Shown: positions 8,659 through 17,795 of the stretch, one piece after another | How positions within the stretch are numbered: position 1 is the stretch's first letter | How the letters are laid out: every line of letters begins with the position of its first letter | Assembly (NCBI RefSeq): GCF_024347395.1 | Contig: NZ_AP025472.1 | Location: 248,001 to 312,000 of the forward strand | DNA from: Vibrio cortegadensis | GTDB taxonomy: Bacteria; Pseudomonadota; Gammaproteobacteria; Enterobacterales; Vibrionaceae | DNA: 64,000 bases | Reading direction: 5' to 3' | The notes under the pieces: generated by a model | What the model saw: only the letters and a program-made list of their open reading frames with translations | Database searches by the model: none | What the model was told of the DNA's origin: nothing | Position numbers and translations under genes: made by a program

Positions 8659-10126
8659 AACCAGGGCCACAATCTAAGCAATGTTTGATCATCTCTGGAC
8701 CTAAATGCAGTTTGGCATTTAAATCACGCAGTGCAGTACGTACACCCTCTTCAATAACCGGGTGATAAAATGGCATATCTAGCATTTCAGATACGGTCAT
8801 TTTGTTCTGATGCGCCCATGCTAATAGGTGAGCGAGGTGTTCTGCATTCGGTCCCATCATTTCAGCGCCTAAGAATCGGCCAGTCCCTTGTTCGCCATAC
8901 ACATGCAGCAAACCTTTATTACGCAGCATGACACGTGAACGACCTTGCCCTTCAAACGACACTTCACCAGTGGCAAAGCAGCCACAAGTCCCTAAGCGTG
9001 TGGTGATTTGTTTGTACGTTTCACCCACCATCGCAATTTGTGGATCAGAGAATACCGCTGAAATGGCTGAACGGCGTAGTCCCGCTCGAATATCAGGGAA
9101 TCGTCCTGCATTATCGCCTGCAATACGACCTTGATCAGCCGCTTCGTGAAGCAGTGGCATTTGGTTACTTGCATCACCAGCAATAAAAATACTGCCGACG
9201 GAGGTTTGCAGTGTGTAATGATCGGCGGTTGGAACACCACGTTCGTCGAGTTCTATTCCTGTGTTTTCAATCGCCAACTTATCGGTATTTGGACGACGCC
9301 CAGTTGCTGCAAGCACGTAGTCAACAATGAAGGTTTCAAGTTCGCCGTCATGGTTGATGAACTGGATTTCAACCTTGTCATCACCTTCACCCGTTGGCGA
9401 AGGAATACGTTTCATGCTTTCGACTTTAACGTCAGCATCAAGGTAGAACTCCTCTTGGAAAGCTTTATTGGCGTAAGCCATCACTTCAGGATCGGTAATT
9501 GGACCGACTTGACCGCCTAGACCAAAGATTTTGGTTTTTACGCCAAGACGATGCAGAGCTTGACCAAGTTCTAAACCAATTACTCCTGGGCCAAATACGG
9601 CTACCGCTTGAGGCAGATCATCCCAGTCAAACACATCATCGTTAATCACTAAACGATCGCCAAGTTCATTCCAAACGCCAGGGTAGGCAGGTCGAGAACC
9701 TGTCGCAATAATAATACGCTTAGCGTTGACTTGCGTGTGGTCATCAACAATTAAGGTGGTGTTATCGACGAATTTTGCGTAGCCAGAGATTTTATCCTCA
9801 GCTGGGATCTCATCGACGCCTTCTAGTACGAAGCCAACGAAACGGTCTCGCTCACGTTTGACTCTGTCCATGACTTCTCGGCCGTTGATCACAACTTCAC
9901 CTTGCGGATGAATTCCAAAGGCTGGTGCTTTCTCGATTTGATGAACGCTTTCTGCCGCGGCAATCAGTAGTTTAGAAGGCATGCAACCAACACGGGCGCA
10001 AGTTGTGCCGTATGGGCCACCTTCGATCATCACGACACTATCTGTGTGTGCTTTTGCTGCTCGGTAAGATCCAAGTCCTGCGGTACCACCACCAATGACG
10101 GCTACATCAACGTTTATCTGTTTCAT
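8654..10126 (-). CDS. Dihydrolipoamide dehydrogenase-like flavoprotein with Cys-rich C-terminal tail
   Basis: This is an FAD/NAD(P)-dependent disulfide oxidoreductase of 490 residues. The FAD motif GGGTAGLGS lies at residues 12-20 and the redox disulfide is C43-ARVG-C48. The NAD(P) Rossmann motif GPGVIGLELG lies near residue 180, a second FAD motif (FIAGDA) near 315, and the C-terminal dimer/catalytic motif H455-P-V-I-E-E460 is kept. The protein ends in C-L-D-C-G-P-G-C (residues 483-490), a tail absent from the pyruvate dehydrogenase Lpd. No E2 or E1 dehydrogenase genes are near. Instead it lies downstream of a Prx-Grx hybrid that diverges from oxyR. I infer a reductase role in peroxide defence; the true substrate is unknown. 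Confidence 0.85.
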   Translation of the reverse strand: MKQINVDVAVIGGGTAGLGSYRAAKAHTDSVVMIEGGPYGTTCARVGCMPSKLLIAAAESVHQIEKAPAFGIHPQGEVVINGREVMDRVKRERDRFVGFVLEGVDEIPAEDKISGYAKFVDNTTLIVDDHTQVNAKRIIIATGSRPAYPGVWNELGDRLVINDDVFDWDDLPQAVAVFGPGVIGLELGQALHRLGVKTKIFGLGGQVGPITDPEVMAYANKAFQEEFYLDADVKVESMKRIPSPTGEGDDKVEIQFINHDGELETFIVDYVLAATGRRPNTDKLAIENTGIELDERGVPTADHYTLQTSVGSIFIAGDASNQMPLLHEAADQGRIAGDNAGRFPDIRAGLRRSAISAVFSDPQIAMVGETYKQITTRLGTCGCFATGEVSFEGQGRSRVMLRNKGLLHVYGEQGTGRFLGAEMMGPNAEHLAHLLAWAHQNKMTVSEMLDMPFYHPVIEEGVRTALRDLNAKLHLGPEMIKHCLDCGPGC

Positions 10127-10265
10127 AATGAGTTCTCTGGCTGTTTACTTAACTTCAATGGAATGTTTCGTGTTGGCTTACCATGATAAATCGATTTCTG
10201 GCGACCTCTTGAGGTGAGCCAGAAACCGATTCAAGTTGTAAGCAATGGTTTAAAGTTATTAAGCG

Positions 10266-10997
10266 TTATTTTGCTAGATGCGCTTCAAGCTCTTCGCTAC
10301 CACCGATGTGTTTACCACCAATGAAGACTTGTGGAACGGTTGTGCGACCAGTGATTGCACGTAGGCTTACCGTTGTTGCGTCTTTGCCTAAAATAACTTC
10401 TTCATATTGAAGACCGTTATCAATCAGGTTTTGTTTCGCTTTCGCACAGAAAGGGCAGCCAGGTTTAGTAAATACCGTAATAGACTCTTGCTCTTTATGG
10501 TTTGGTGCAAGGTAGTTCAGCATGGTATCGGCATCAGATACTTTGAACGGGTCGCCAGGTTCGTTTGGTTCGATGAACATTTTTTCTACCACGCCATTTT
10601 TCACTAGCATGCTGTAACGCCATGAACGTTTGCCAAAGCCAATCTCGTTCTTGTCTACAAGTAAGCCCATGCCATCTGTGAACTCACCATTACCATCTGG
10701 AATGAAGGTGATGTTTTCTGCTTCTTGGTCTGCTTTCCACGCGTTCATTACAAACGTGTCGTTTACTGAAACACAGACAATTTCGTCAACGCCATGCTCT
10801 TTAAATACAGAAAATAGCTCGTTGTAACGTGGTAAGTGGCTTGATGAACATGTTGGAGTAAATGCACCCGGCAAGCTAAATAGAATGACGGTTTTATCTT
10901 TGAATAGCTCGTCGCTAGTCACATTTACCCAAGCGTCACCTTGGCGAGTTGGGAAAGTGACTTGTGGTACGTTTTGGCCTTCTTTAGATGCAAACAT
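10266..10997 (-). CDS. Peroxiredoxin-glutaredoxin hybrid peroxidase
   Basis: The 243-residue protein fuses a Prx5-type peroxiredoxin domain (about residues 5-162) to a glutaredoxin domain (about 170-243). The peroxidatic cysteine is C50 in PGAFTPTC, and the glutaredoxin dithiol is C181-P-F-C184. Such hybrids, first characterised in Haemophilus influenzae, reduce hydrogen peroxide and alkyl peroxides with glutathione. An AAGGAAA ribosome-binding site precedes the ATG. The gene diverges from oxyR across 167 bp with an OxyR-like operator, so peroxide induction is likely. The Lpd-like gene follows 139 bp downstream. Confidence 0.93.
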   Translation of the reverse strand: MFASKEGQNVPQVTFPTRQGDAWVNVTSDELFKDKTVILFSLPGAFTPTCSSSHLPRYNELFSVFKEHGVDEIVCVSVNDTFVMNAWKADQEAENITFIPDGNGEFTDGMGLLVDKNEIGFGKRSWRYSMLVKNGVVEKMFIEPNEPGDPFKVSDADTMLNYLAPNHKEQESITVFTKPGCPFCAKAKQNLIDNGLQYEEVILGKDATTVSLRAITGRTTVPQVFIGGKHIGGSEELEAHLAK

Positions 10998-11086
10998 AAT
11001 GTTTCCTTTTCAATTTTCTTTAATGAGTTTGGAACGTTTTATTTCATCGTTCCGTTTTGTTGAAGCTATTATTGAAGATTTGCTTT

Positions 11087-11134
11087 GATAGTTCTAATCG
11101 TTTGGTGCTATGGTTTTGATAGATATTTCCTATC
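11087..11134. promoter_or_regulatory. Candidate OxyR operator in the prx-oxyR divergent region
   Basis: ATAG/CTAT elements occur at 11088 (ATAG), 11108 (CTAT), 11119 (ATAG) and 11130 (CTAT). They are spaced 20, 11 and 11 bp apart, matching the known OxyR pattern of four ATAG/CTAT contacts on one helix face. The block ends 31 bp before the oxyR start, where OxyR autoregulation would be expected. Confidence 0.6.
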
Positions 11135-11164
11135 AATTATGAATTCAAACAGGAAAACGGTTTT

Positions 11165-12058
11165 ATGAACATTCGTGATTTCGAGTACCTAGTAGCTTTA
11201 GCCGAACATAAGCATTTTCGTAAAGCAGCAGAAGCGTGTTTTGTTAGCCAACCGACATTAAGTGGCCAGATAAAAAAATTGGAAGAGGAACTTGGCACAA
11301 CATTGTTGGAAAGAAGCAGCCGTCGAGTTTTGTTTACGGATTCTGGTTTGCAGTTAGTGGAGCAAGCGAAAACCATCTTAAATGAAGTGAAAACGTTCAA
11401 AGAGTTGGCGAGTAGACAAGGCGATGCGATGTCAGGCCCGATGCATATTGGTTTTATTCCGACCGTGGGGCCTTACTTACTCCCTAAGATTGTGCCTCAG
11501 TTGAAAGAGCAGTTTCCAGAGTTAGAGCTGTATTTGCATGAAGCTCAAACTCATCAGCTTGTCCGTCAATTAGAAGAGGGGAAGTTAGATTGCTTGGTTC
11601 TGGCTTCTGTTGCTGAGACGGCTCCGTTTAAGGAGCTTGAGGTTTACAATGAACCATTGAGTATTGCGGTGCCTTGCGATCATGAATGGGCGGAATTAGA
11701 TCAACTGGATATGTTGGCGTTGAATGGAAAAACGGTGCTGAGTTTAGGCGATGGTCACTGCCTAAGAGATCAGGCGCTAGGCTTCTGTTTTGCTGCAGGA
11801 GCAAAAGATGATGAACGTTTCAAAGCAACCAGTCTAGAGACGTTACGAAACATGGTGGCGGCAGGGGCGGGGATCACCTTACTTCCTCAGCTCTGCTTAC
11901 CGAAGGAAAAAGTGAAAGATGGCGTGTGTTATTTAAAAGCCGTTAACCCTGAACCATCACGTAAAATTGTTCTCGCTTATCGTCCTGGATCGCCATTGAG
12001 AAAGCGTTTTGAGCAACTCTCTTCTGCAATTGAATCTTGCTTACCTGAATTTGAGTAA
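11165..12058 (+). CDS. oxyR: Hydrogen peroxide-sensing LysR-family regulator
   Basis: OxyR senses H2O2 through a disulfide and activates antioxidant genes. The 297 residues comprise an N-terminal winged HTH (about residues 1-60) and a LysR substrate domain. The two redox cysteines fall at C199 and C208, exactly the numbering in E. coli OxyR, within DGHCLRDQALGFC. The gene diverges from the Prx-Grx gene and is probably autoregulated through the ATAG/CTAT operator just upstream. The genes to its right converge on it. Confidence 0.97.
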   Translation: MNIRDFEYLVALAEHKHFRKAAEACFVSQPTLSGQIKKLEEELGTTLLERSSRRVLFTDSGLQLVEQAKTILNEVKTFKELASRQGDAMSGPMHIGFIPTVGPYLLPKIVPQLKEQFPELELYLHEAQTHQLVRQLEEGKLDCLVLASVAETAPFKELEVYNEPLSIAVPCDHEWAELDQLDMLALNGKTVLSLGDGHCLRDQALGFCFAAGAKDDERFKATSLETLRNMVAAGAGITLLPQLCLPKEKVKDGVCYLKAVNPEPSRKIVLAYRPGSPLRKRFEQLSSAIESCLPEFE

Positions 12059-12091
12059 GCGGGGGCGATTTTTGGGTCGCCGTAAAAAGAA

Positions 12092-12124
12092 CAAAGCCAG
12101 TGAGGTAAATCATCACTGGCTTTG
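12092..12124. terminator. Bidirectional terminator between oxyR and mrcA
   Basis: A perfect 12-bp stem, CAAAGCCAGTGA at 12092-12103 with TCACTGGCTTTG at 12113-12124, lies between two convergent genes. The T-rich side is clearer on the minus strand, so it mainly serves mrcA. Confidence 0.75.
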
Positions 12125-12165
12125 ATTGCTTGGTTATTTACTTACTAAGTACGTTTAACCTGTAA

Positions 12166-14742
12166 TTAGAAAAGCGCTTCACTCTCTGTTGAGTCTGAAG
12201 TTGAGTAGATATTGTCACCCAAGTTCTCTTCCACATAATCCGTTGGCTCTGTGCCTTTTAAGAAGTACTCAAACATGGATGAGCCATCAAACTTGTTGGT
12301 TAACAGTCCGGTTTCGCGGTCGATTCTAACGCGAACAATGTTCTCAGGTAGCTGCTTGCGTAGTGCTGGCGTGTTTTCTAATGCCACTCGCATGAAGCTC
12401 ACCCAAGCAGGTTGCGCTGTTTTAGCTCCCGCTTCACCGCCACTGATTTGATCTTTTCCAAGGTTCTTATTGGGTTTTGATTTTCCAAGTTTACGATTGT
12501 GGTTATCAAAACCGACCCAAGCGGTGGCAACAATGCCTGGGCCATAGCCGTTGTACCATGCATCTTTTGAGTCGTTGGTGGTTCCGGTTTTTCCGCCAAT
12601 ATCACGGCGTTTAAGCGGCTGAGCGCGCCAACCGGTTCCGTTCCAGCCCGTTCCTTCTCGCCAGTTACCACCCCCCCAAATGTTGCTGTACATCATTTCA
12701 CGAACTAAGAACGCCGTTTGTTCAGAAATCACTTGTGGTGCGTATTTAGGTTGCTCTCCGTCAGGCAAGATATCTTGTTCATTGAACTCATTATCTTGTA
12801 GAGCGAGATCATTCGTGTCATTCGTATTGCTATCAGTTAAGCAATCTTGTCGGCATACGGTGGTTGGTGTCGCTTCAAAAATGACATCCCCATAAGGCCC
12901 TTCAAGACGATTAATGTAGAAAGGCTCAACGTAATAACCGCCGTTCGCGAAAACAGAGTAGCCTTGCGCCATTTTAACTGGGGTTAAACTGCCCGCGCCC
13001 AATGCAATGGTCTCTGAGCGAGGCACTTGGTCAATATCAAACCCAAAACGAGTGAGGTATTCACGAGTTTCATCTAAGCCAACATTACGTAATACTCGTA
13101 CTGCCATGACGTTTTTCGATTGTGCTAAACCAATGCGTAAACGAGTTGGGCCAATGTACGTTGGTGGCGAGTTTTTTGGTCGCCATGCGGTGCCTTGGCT
13201 TTTGTCCCATTGGTTGATCGGCGCATCATTGACTAAAGAGGCAAGTGTGTATCCTTTGTCTATCGCGGCAGAGTAGATAAATGGCTTGATACTGGAGCCC
13301 ACTTGTCGAACCGATTGAGTCGCTCGATTGAATTTGTTGTGTACAAAGTTAAAGCCACCGACTAAAGAGAGTACAGCGCCATTTTCTGGGTTCATTGCCA
13401 CAAAGGCCGTATTCGCATTCGGCACTTGGCTTAAGCGCCATTCAACCATAGTGCTATCGGCGTTTTCTTCTGATGTTGGTTTCGAATCGGCTTGAGCTAA
13501 CGTCACCGCTCGAACCCAAACTTGTTCACCTGTCGCTAGAATGTCAGTCGCGTTTTTTGGCGCAGGCCCCTGACGGTCGTCGGTCATGAATTTACGAGCC
13601 CAATTCATACCTTGCCAAGTGATCGTCTTTTCACCTCTGTTTTTGACCCAGATCGTTGCCGATTTCGGCTCGACCTTAGTCACGACAGCAGGAACCAATT
13701 CACCATAGGTTGGCTGTGACTTCAGTGATTTTTCTATTTGTTCAGTATCGAAAGCTGTTTGTTCTGGCGTCCAAAGAGTGCGCTCCGCCCCTCTATATCC
13801 ATGGCGTTCATCGTAAGCGATAAGGTTATTAATCGCAGCCGTGTTGGCTGATTTTTGCAGTGTAGAATCAACGGTTGTATACACTTTCATTCCAGAGGTA
13901 TAAGCCTCTTCACCGTAGCGTTCTACCATCCATGCTCGGGCAATTTCTGCCACATAAGGGGCACTGAGTTCAATTTCAGCACCATGGAATTTCGATGTGA
14001 GCACCTCTGCGCGAGCCGCTTGATACTGCTCTTGAGTGATGTATTGCTCATCTAGCATTCGCATTAATACAACATTACGACGATGAGTTGCACGCTCAAC
14101 CGAATAGATAGGGTTCATTGTGGATGGCGCTTTTGGTAAACCTGAAATGAGAGCAATTTCACCAAGTGAAAGATCTTTTAGCTCTTTACCAAAATAGGTT
14201 TGCGCGGCAGCTCCTACACCATAAGAGCGGTGTCCGAGGTAAATTTTGTTGAGGTAAAGTTCCAGAATTTCTTGTTTGGAAAGCAACTGCTCAATGTGGA
14301 CTGCGATAAAAATCTCTTTGATTTTACGCATGATCTTTTTCTCGTTAGTTAAGAAAAAGTTTCGAGCGAGTTGCTGGGTGATGGTACTGGCACCTTGTTT
14401 TGCGCTGCCAGATGCAATCACAGTGATCGCCGCACGGGTGATACCAATGGGGTCAAATCCAAAGTGATCATAATAACGACTATCTTCGGTCGCAATAATC
14501 GCCTCAATCAGCTCTGGTGGCATCTCTTCTAGTTTCAGAGGGATACGTCTTTTCTCACCAAATTGAGAGATCAATTTGCCATCTTGGCTGTAGACCTGCA
14601 TCGGTGTTTGGAGTTTTACATCGCGTAATGTCGCAACGTCTGGCAACTCTGGTTTCACGTATAAGTAGAACCCAAAAATTGTACTCACTCCAAGAATGGT
14701 GCAAATAAATGAAAATATGAACAATCGCTTTATGAACTTCAC
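12166..14742 (-). CDS. mrcA: Penicillin-binding protein 1A, bifunctional peptidoglycan synthase
   Basis: PBP1A polymerises and crosslinks peptidoglycan in the periplasm. The 858 residues start with an N-terminal membrane anchor (residues about 7-28). The glycosyltransferase domain follows, with the catalytic motif EDSRYYDHFGFD near residue 86 and GASTITQQLARN near 115. An OB-like insert is followed by the transpeptidase domain with motifs SSIK (serine nucleophile), SKN and KTG (GGKTGTTND). All three transpeptidase motifs are intact. It diverges from pilM, as in many gamma-proteobacteria. Confidence 0.97.
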   Translation of the reverse strand: MKFIKRLFIFSFICTILGVSTIFGFYLYVKPELPDVATLRDVKLQTPMQVYSQDGKLISQFGEKRRIPLKLEEMPPELIEAIIATEDSRYYDHFGFDPIGITRAAITVIASGSAKQGASTITQQLARNFFLTNEKKIMRKIKEIFIAVHIEQLLSKQEILELYLNKIYLGHRSYGVGAAAQTYFGKELKDLSLGEIALISGLPKAPSTMNPIYSVERATHRRNVVLMRMLDEQYITQEQYQAARAEVLTSKFHGAEIELSAPYVAEIARAWMVERYGEEAYTSGMKVYTTVDSTLQKSANTAAINNLIAYDERHGYRGAERTLWTPEQTAFDTEQIEKSLKSQPTYGELVPAVVTKVEPKSATIWVKNRGEKTITWQGMNWARKFMTDDRQGPAPKNATDILATGEQVWVRAVTLAQADSKPTSEENADSTMVEWRLSQVPNANTAFVAMNPENGAVLSLVGGFNFVHNKFNRATQSVRQVGSSIKPFIYSAAIDKGYTLASLVNDAPINQWDKSQGTAWRPKNSPPTYIGPTRLRIGLAQSKNVMAVRVLRNVGLDETREYLTRFGFDIDQVPRSETIALGAGSLTPVKMAQGYSVFANGGYYVEPFYINRLEGPYGDVIFEATPTTVCRQDCLTDSNTNDTNDLALQDNEFNEQDILPDGEQPKYAPQVISEQTAFLVREMMYSNIWGGGNWREGTGWNGTGWRAQPLKRRDIGGKTGTTNDSKDAWYNGYGPGIVATAWVGFDNHNRKLGKSKPNKNLGKDQISGGEAGAKTAQPAWVSFMRVALENTPALRKQLPENIVRVRIDRETGLLTNKFDGSSMFEYFLKGTEPTDYVEENLGDNIYSTSDSTESEALF

Positions 14743-14885
14743 CGGATAATCCCTGATTAGTTGAGGCTGCCGGGCTGTAAACCCTTGTACTCTAGGCTAA
14801 ATATTTAGCTCTGGTGTTAATTAACGCTTATTTAACCAATATTCACAACCTTTTTGAGCTAAGTAATACACTGGAGCTAAGTTGT

Positions 14886-15977
14886 ATGGGTAAATCATTA
14901 ATTACTGGTATTGATATCGGGCATCACAGCATTAAAGCGGTAGTACTGAAATCAATGGGTGGACGTTATGCTCTGATGAGTTATCAAGAGTTGCCTATTA
15001 CAGATGGTATTGTCGCTGATAACCACACCCTGAATTATCAGAAAATTGTAAAGAAATTAAACGAACTAAGAAAGGGGCTACCTCTATTTAGTCGTCAAGT
15101 CGCTATTTCGATCCCGGACAATGCCGTAATCAGCAAGGTGTTGCAAATCGACAGTGAGCTACAAGATAGAGAGCTCGAATTCGCGCTTTATCAAGCCTTT
15201 TCCCAGCAGTCTCCATTTCCGATTGAAGAGGTCAGTTTAGATTTTATCAAACTTGATGATAAACATAGGCTTAAAGTGGGCACTCTGCCAGCGTCAATCG
15301 ATTCGGCCTCTCGAACACCACGAACTTCCCCTCATGCTTCGACCTCTCACGCTTCGATGACGAGCTATCAAGTGTACGCGACTCGTAAAGAGGTGGTAGC
15401 AAGCCGTGCTGAAGTAGTACTGAAGGCAGGAATGACACCTTATGTGGTGGACGTTCAGGCTCATAGCTTATTGCAAGTATGGCAGTTGCTCGCTCATCAA
15501 CATCCAGATAAGAAAAATTGGATGCTGGTGGATGTCGGTTTAACACAGATCTCGCTGTGCAGCATTCCTGAGGGAAAATCGCCTTTCCATAAAGATATCG
15601 CTTATGGGACTCGCCACGCCAAATCTTTAGATGACAACCCATCACTTGATGCCGCTTCCGATCATAACGTAGACCGATTTTTCCAAGAAGTATTTGAGCG
15701 GATTCGGCGACAGCTTCAACTTTATGCATCGGTGAATAATCAGAAAACGGTGGAGGGTATCTGGCTGTCTGGAGGAGGGGCAAACATTCCCATGCTGTCG
15801 GAGCATTTGAGTCGAGAATTGAGCCTAGATTGTGAAATTTTAAACCTTTTTAGTCTGTTTGAGGATAAGACATCGAAACGGAAGGTGCTTAGGGCAGATA
15901 GCCAGGTATACAGCACAGCTGCGGGGTTGGCGGTGAGTGGGATTCAATGGATGGAGGCGGCTCATGTTAGACAGTAG
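14886..15977 (+). CDS. pilM: Type IV pilus assembly ATPase-like protein PilM
   Basis: PilM is an actin/FtsA-like cytoplasmic protein that binds the N-terminus of PilN and links the pilus motor to the inner-membrane alignment complex. It is 363 residues long with the nucleotide-binding start LITGIDIGHHSIKAVV and a second phosphate motif near DVGLTQISL. I chose the ATG at 14886 (MGKSLITGID) because GGAG lies 9 bp upstream; the frame is open further up, to an ATG at 14814, but that would add 24 non-conserved residues. It is the first gene of pilMNOPQ. Confidence 0.94.
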   Translation: MGKSLITGIDIGHHSIKAVVLKSMGGRYALMSYQELPITDGIVADNHTLNYQKIVKKLNELRKGLPLFSRQVAISIPDNAVISKVLQIDSELQDRELEFALYQAFSQQSPFPIEEVSLDFIKLDDKHRLKVGTLPASIDSASRTPRTSPHASTSHASMTSYQVYATRKEVVASRAEVVLKAGMTPYVVDVQAHSLLQVWQLLAHQHPDKKNWMLVDVGLTQISLCSIPEGKSPFHKDIAYGTRHAKSLDDNPSLDAASDHNVDRFFQEVFERIRRQLQLYASVNNQKTVEGIWLSGGGANIPMLSEHLSRELSLDCEILNLFSLFEDKTSKRKVLRADSQVYSTAAGLAVSGIQWMEAAHVRQ

Positions 15978-16599
15978 TCATGCATTACATCGGGTAAACC
16001 TATTGCCGTGGAGGGAGGCAAAGCGCGCACAGCATCGTCGCCGGTTTTTCGGTTTAGTCATTCTAAGCTTTTTGCTGGCAGTTGGCATTCAGTGGGGTGG
16101 GGGCCTCTATTTCTCTGATCAAAAGAGCCAGCAACAAGCGCGGCTGACTTACCTTAAGCAATATATCGCCCAGTTAGATTCTAAAATTGATGCTCTGGAT
16201 GTGGTGAAGCAGGAGCATGATTCGATCATGACGCGTTTAGACATGGTTGAAAAACTGCAGAGAGGGAGAAATAAAACGACGGAGTTCATGAACTTAATTG
16301 CTCAACTGATTCCTGAAGGGGTGTATGTCGATAAAATCAAAATGAATGGTCAGGATCTTGAGCTATCAGGGATCAGTGATAGCACCGCTCGCTTGGCAAC
16401 GATGCTCGATAATTTAGAGCGTTCTTCATTGCTGGTCGATGTAGAGATGCACTCAATCGTATTGGGCAAAAAGCGTTTTGGGATCGATTTTCAAACCTTC
16501 AATGTGTCGTTCACTTTTAATTTGTCTGAGGAAAAGAAAGAGACAGAAACTGATGAGCTGGTGGCTTCGCAAGCTAAATTAGGAGGATCGCATGGTTAA
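15964..16599 (+). CDS. pilN: Type IV pilus alignment protein PilN
   Basis: PilN is a bitopic inner-membrane protein of the pilus alignment subcomplex, pairing with PilO. It is 211 residues from the ATG at 15964, preceded by GGAGG. The cytoplasmic N-terminus carries the conserved PilM-binding motif VNLLPWRE at residues 10-17. A membrane segment at about 32-50 is followed by a coiled coil and a periplasmic ferredoxin-like domain. It overlaps pilM by 14 bp, which implies coupled translation. Confidence 0.93.
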   Translation: MLDSSHALHRVNLLPWREAKRAQHRRRFFGLVILSFLLAVGIQWGGGLYFSDQKSQQQARLTYLKQYIAQLDSKIDALDVVKQEHDSIMTRLDMVEKLQRGRNKTTEFMNLIAQLIPEGVYVDKIKMNGQDLELSGISDSTARLATMLDNLERSSLLVDVEMHSIVLGKKRFGIDFQTFNVSFTFNLSEEKKETETDELVASQAKLGGSHG

Positions 16600-17182
16600 C
16601 TTCCAAGAGCTTGATATGGACGAAATCACTGAGTGGCCGCTGGTTGCTCAGTCACTGGTGCTTTTAGTGCTGATCCTTGTACTTCAAGGTGTCGGAGCGT
16701 GGTTCTATTGGGTGCCTCAAAATGAGGATTTACAACAACTAAAGCAGCAGGAACAAACGCTTAAATCTACCTTGCACATCAAGGCCAATAAAGTGGCTGT
16801 GTTGCCAATGTTGCAGTCTCAACTTACGGAGTTGACCAGTCGTTACGATTACCTGTTGCAACAGCTACCCGTGCAGAAAGAGCTAGCGAGCATGTTGGCA
16901 TCGGTGAATGAGCTTGGGTTGGACCATGACTTAACCTTTACTCGAATCGATTGGGGTGAGAAGCAAAATCAGGATTTTCTGTATCGCTTACCGCTGAATA
17001 TTGAGTTAACGGGTAGTTATCACGACATAGGTGACTTTGCTGAAGCGATTGCCAAACTGCCAAGGATCATCAGTTTTGATGACGTAGATTGGCAAAGGGT
17101 CAGTCAAGAGAGCAGTACTTTGCATTTTCGAGTTCGAGCCTATACCTACCAATTCAAACCGGAGGTGAAAAGTGAAGGCTAA
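16592..17182 (+). CDS. pilO: Type IV pilus alignment protein PilO
   Basis: PilO is the partner of PilN in the periplasmic ring linking the inner membrane to the secretin. At 196 residues it has one membrane segment (about residues 19-40), then a coiled coil rich in Q and L and a small periplasmic domain. It overlaps pilN by 8 bp and pilP by 11 bp, typical of this operon. Identification rests mainly on length, architecture and position. Confidence 0.92.
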   Translation: MVNFQELDMDEITEWPLVAQSLVLLVLILVLQGVGAWFYWVPQNEDLQQLKQQEQTLKSTLHIKANKVAVLPMLQSQLTELTSRYDYLLQQLPVQKELASMLASVNELGLDHDLTFTRIDWGEKQNQDFLYRLPLNIELTGSYHDIGDFAEAIAKLPRIISFDDVDWQRVSQESSTLHFRVRAYTYQFKPEVKSEG

Positions 17183-17696
17183 CCCTAACCCTATATGGGC
17201 ACTCTGTGTGCTCCCTCTACTCATAATGGGTTGTAAGGCAAATCATGAGCCATTAGATGAATACGTCCAGCAAGTTGAGCGGCAAGTGCGTAAACAAGCC
17301 ATTCAGCTTGAACCCGCGGCTCAATTATCCGTGCAGCCCTATACACAGCGAATGGGGCGAGAACCCTTCGTTCTACCCAAAGAAGCTGTGGTTCACACTC
17401 AGCCTAAGGTCAAGACGGATTGCTGGCAGCCCAGATCTCGCTCTAAGTCGGGTCGGTTGGAGCGTTATCCGATTGGAAAATTACGCCTAAAAGGAGTGAT
17501 GGGATCTGGTGGTGCGATATCGGGTCTTGTGCAGACGCCATTAGGAAGCGTTGAGAAAGTCAAAAATGGGCAGTACATGGGCCTCAATAATGGCCAAGTG
17601 ATTCAAGTGAATGCGAAGTACTTATTAATTAATGAGACGCTGCCTGATGGCTTGGGCTGCTGGTATAAGCGTCATGTTAAGTTGGCATTGAAGTAG
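17172..17696 (+). CDS. pilP: Type IV pilus lipoprotein PilP
   Basis: PilP is an inner-membrane lipoprotein that connects PilNO to the secretin PilQ. The 174 residues start with a signal peptide and lipobox LIMGC (lipidated Cys near residue 17). A disordered linker precedes the C-terminal beta domain, with the conserved stretch LRLKGVMGSGG near residue 98 and the GxVxxVKNGQYMG motif. It overlaps pilO by 11 bp. Confidence 0.93.
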   Translation: MKANPNPIWALCVLPLLIMGCKANHEPLDEYVQQVERQVRKQAIQLEPAAQLSVQPYTQRMGREPFVLPKEAVVHTQPKVKTDCWQPRSRSKSGRLERYPIGKLRLKGVMGSGGAISGLVQTPLGSVEKVKNGQYMGLNNGQVIQVNAKYLLINETLPDGLGCWYKRHVKLALK

Positions 17697-17786
17697 CCTA
17701 GATTTGAAGCGGCTTAGATTTAAATGGCTTAGGTTTGAATAGCTTAAATTTGAAATAGTTTAGGTTTGAAATAGTTTTAGGATTGA
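17697..17786 (+). repeat. Six imperfect 15-16 bp tandem repeats between pilP and pilQ
   Basis: The spacer consists of about six degenerate units of the form GCTTAGGTTTGAATA. They fill the whole gap between the pilP stop and the pilQ start region. The unit is AT-rich and has no evident coding role. It may be a variable-number repeat that alters pilP-pilQ spacing, and hence possibly pilQ expression. Confidence 0.75.
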
Positions 17787-17795
17787 GACGTAAAT

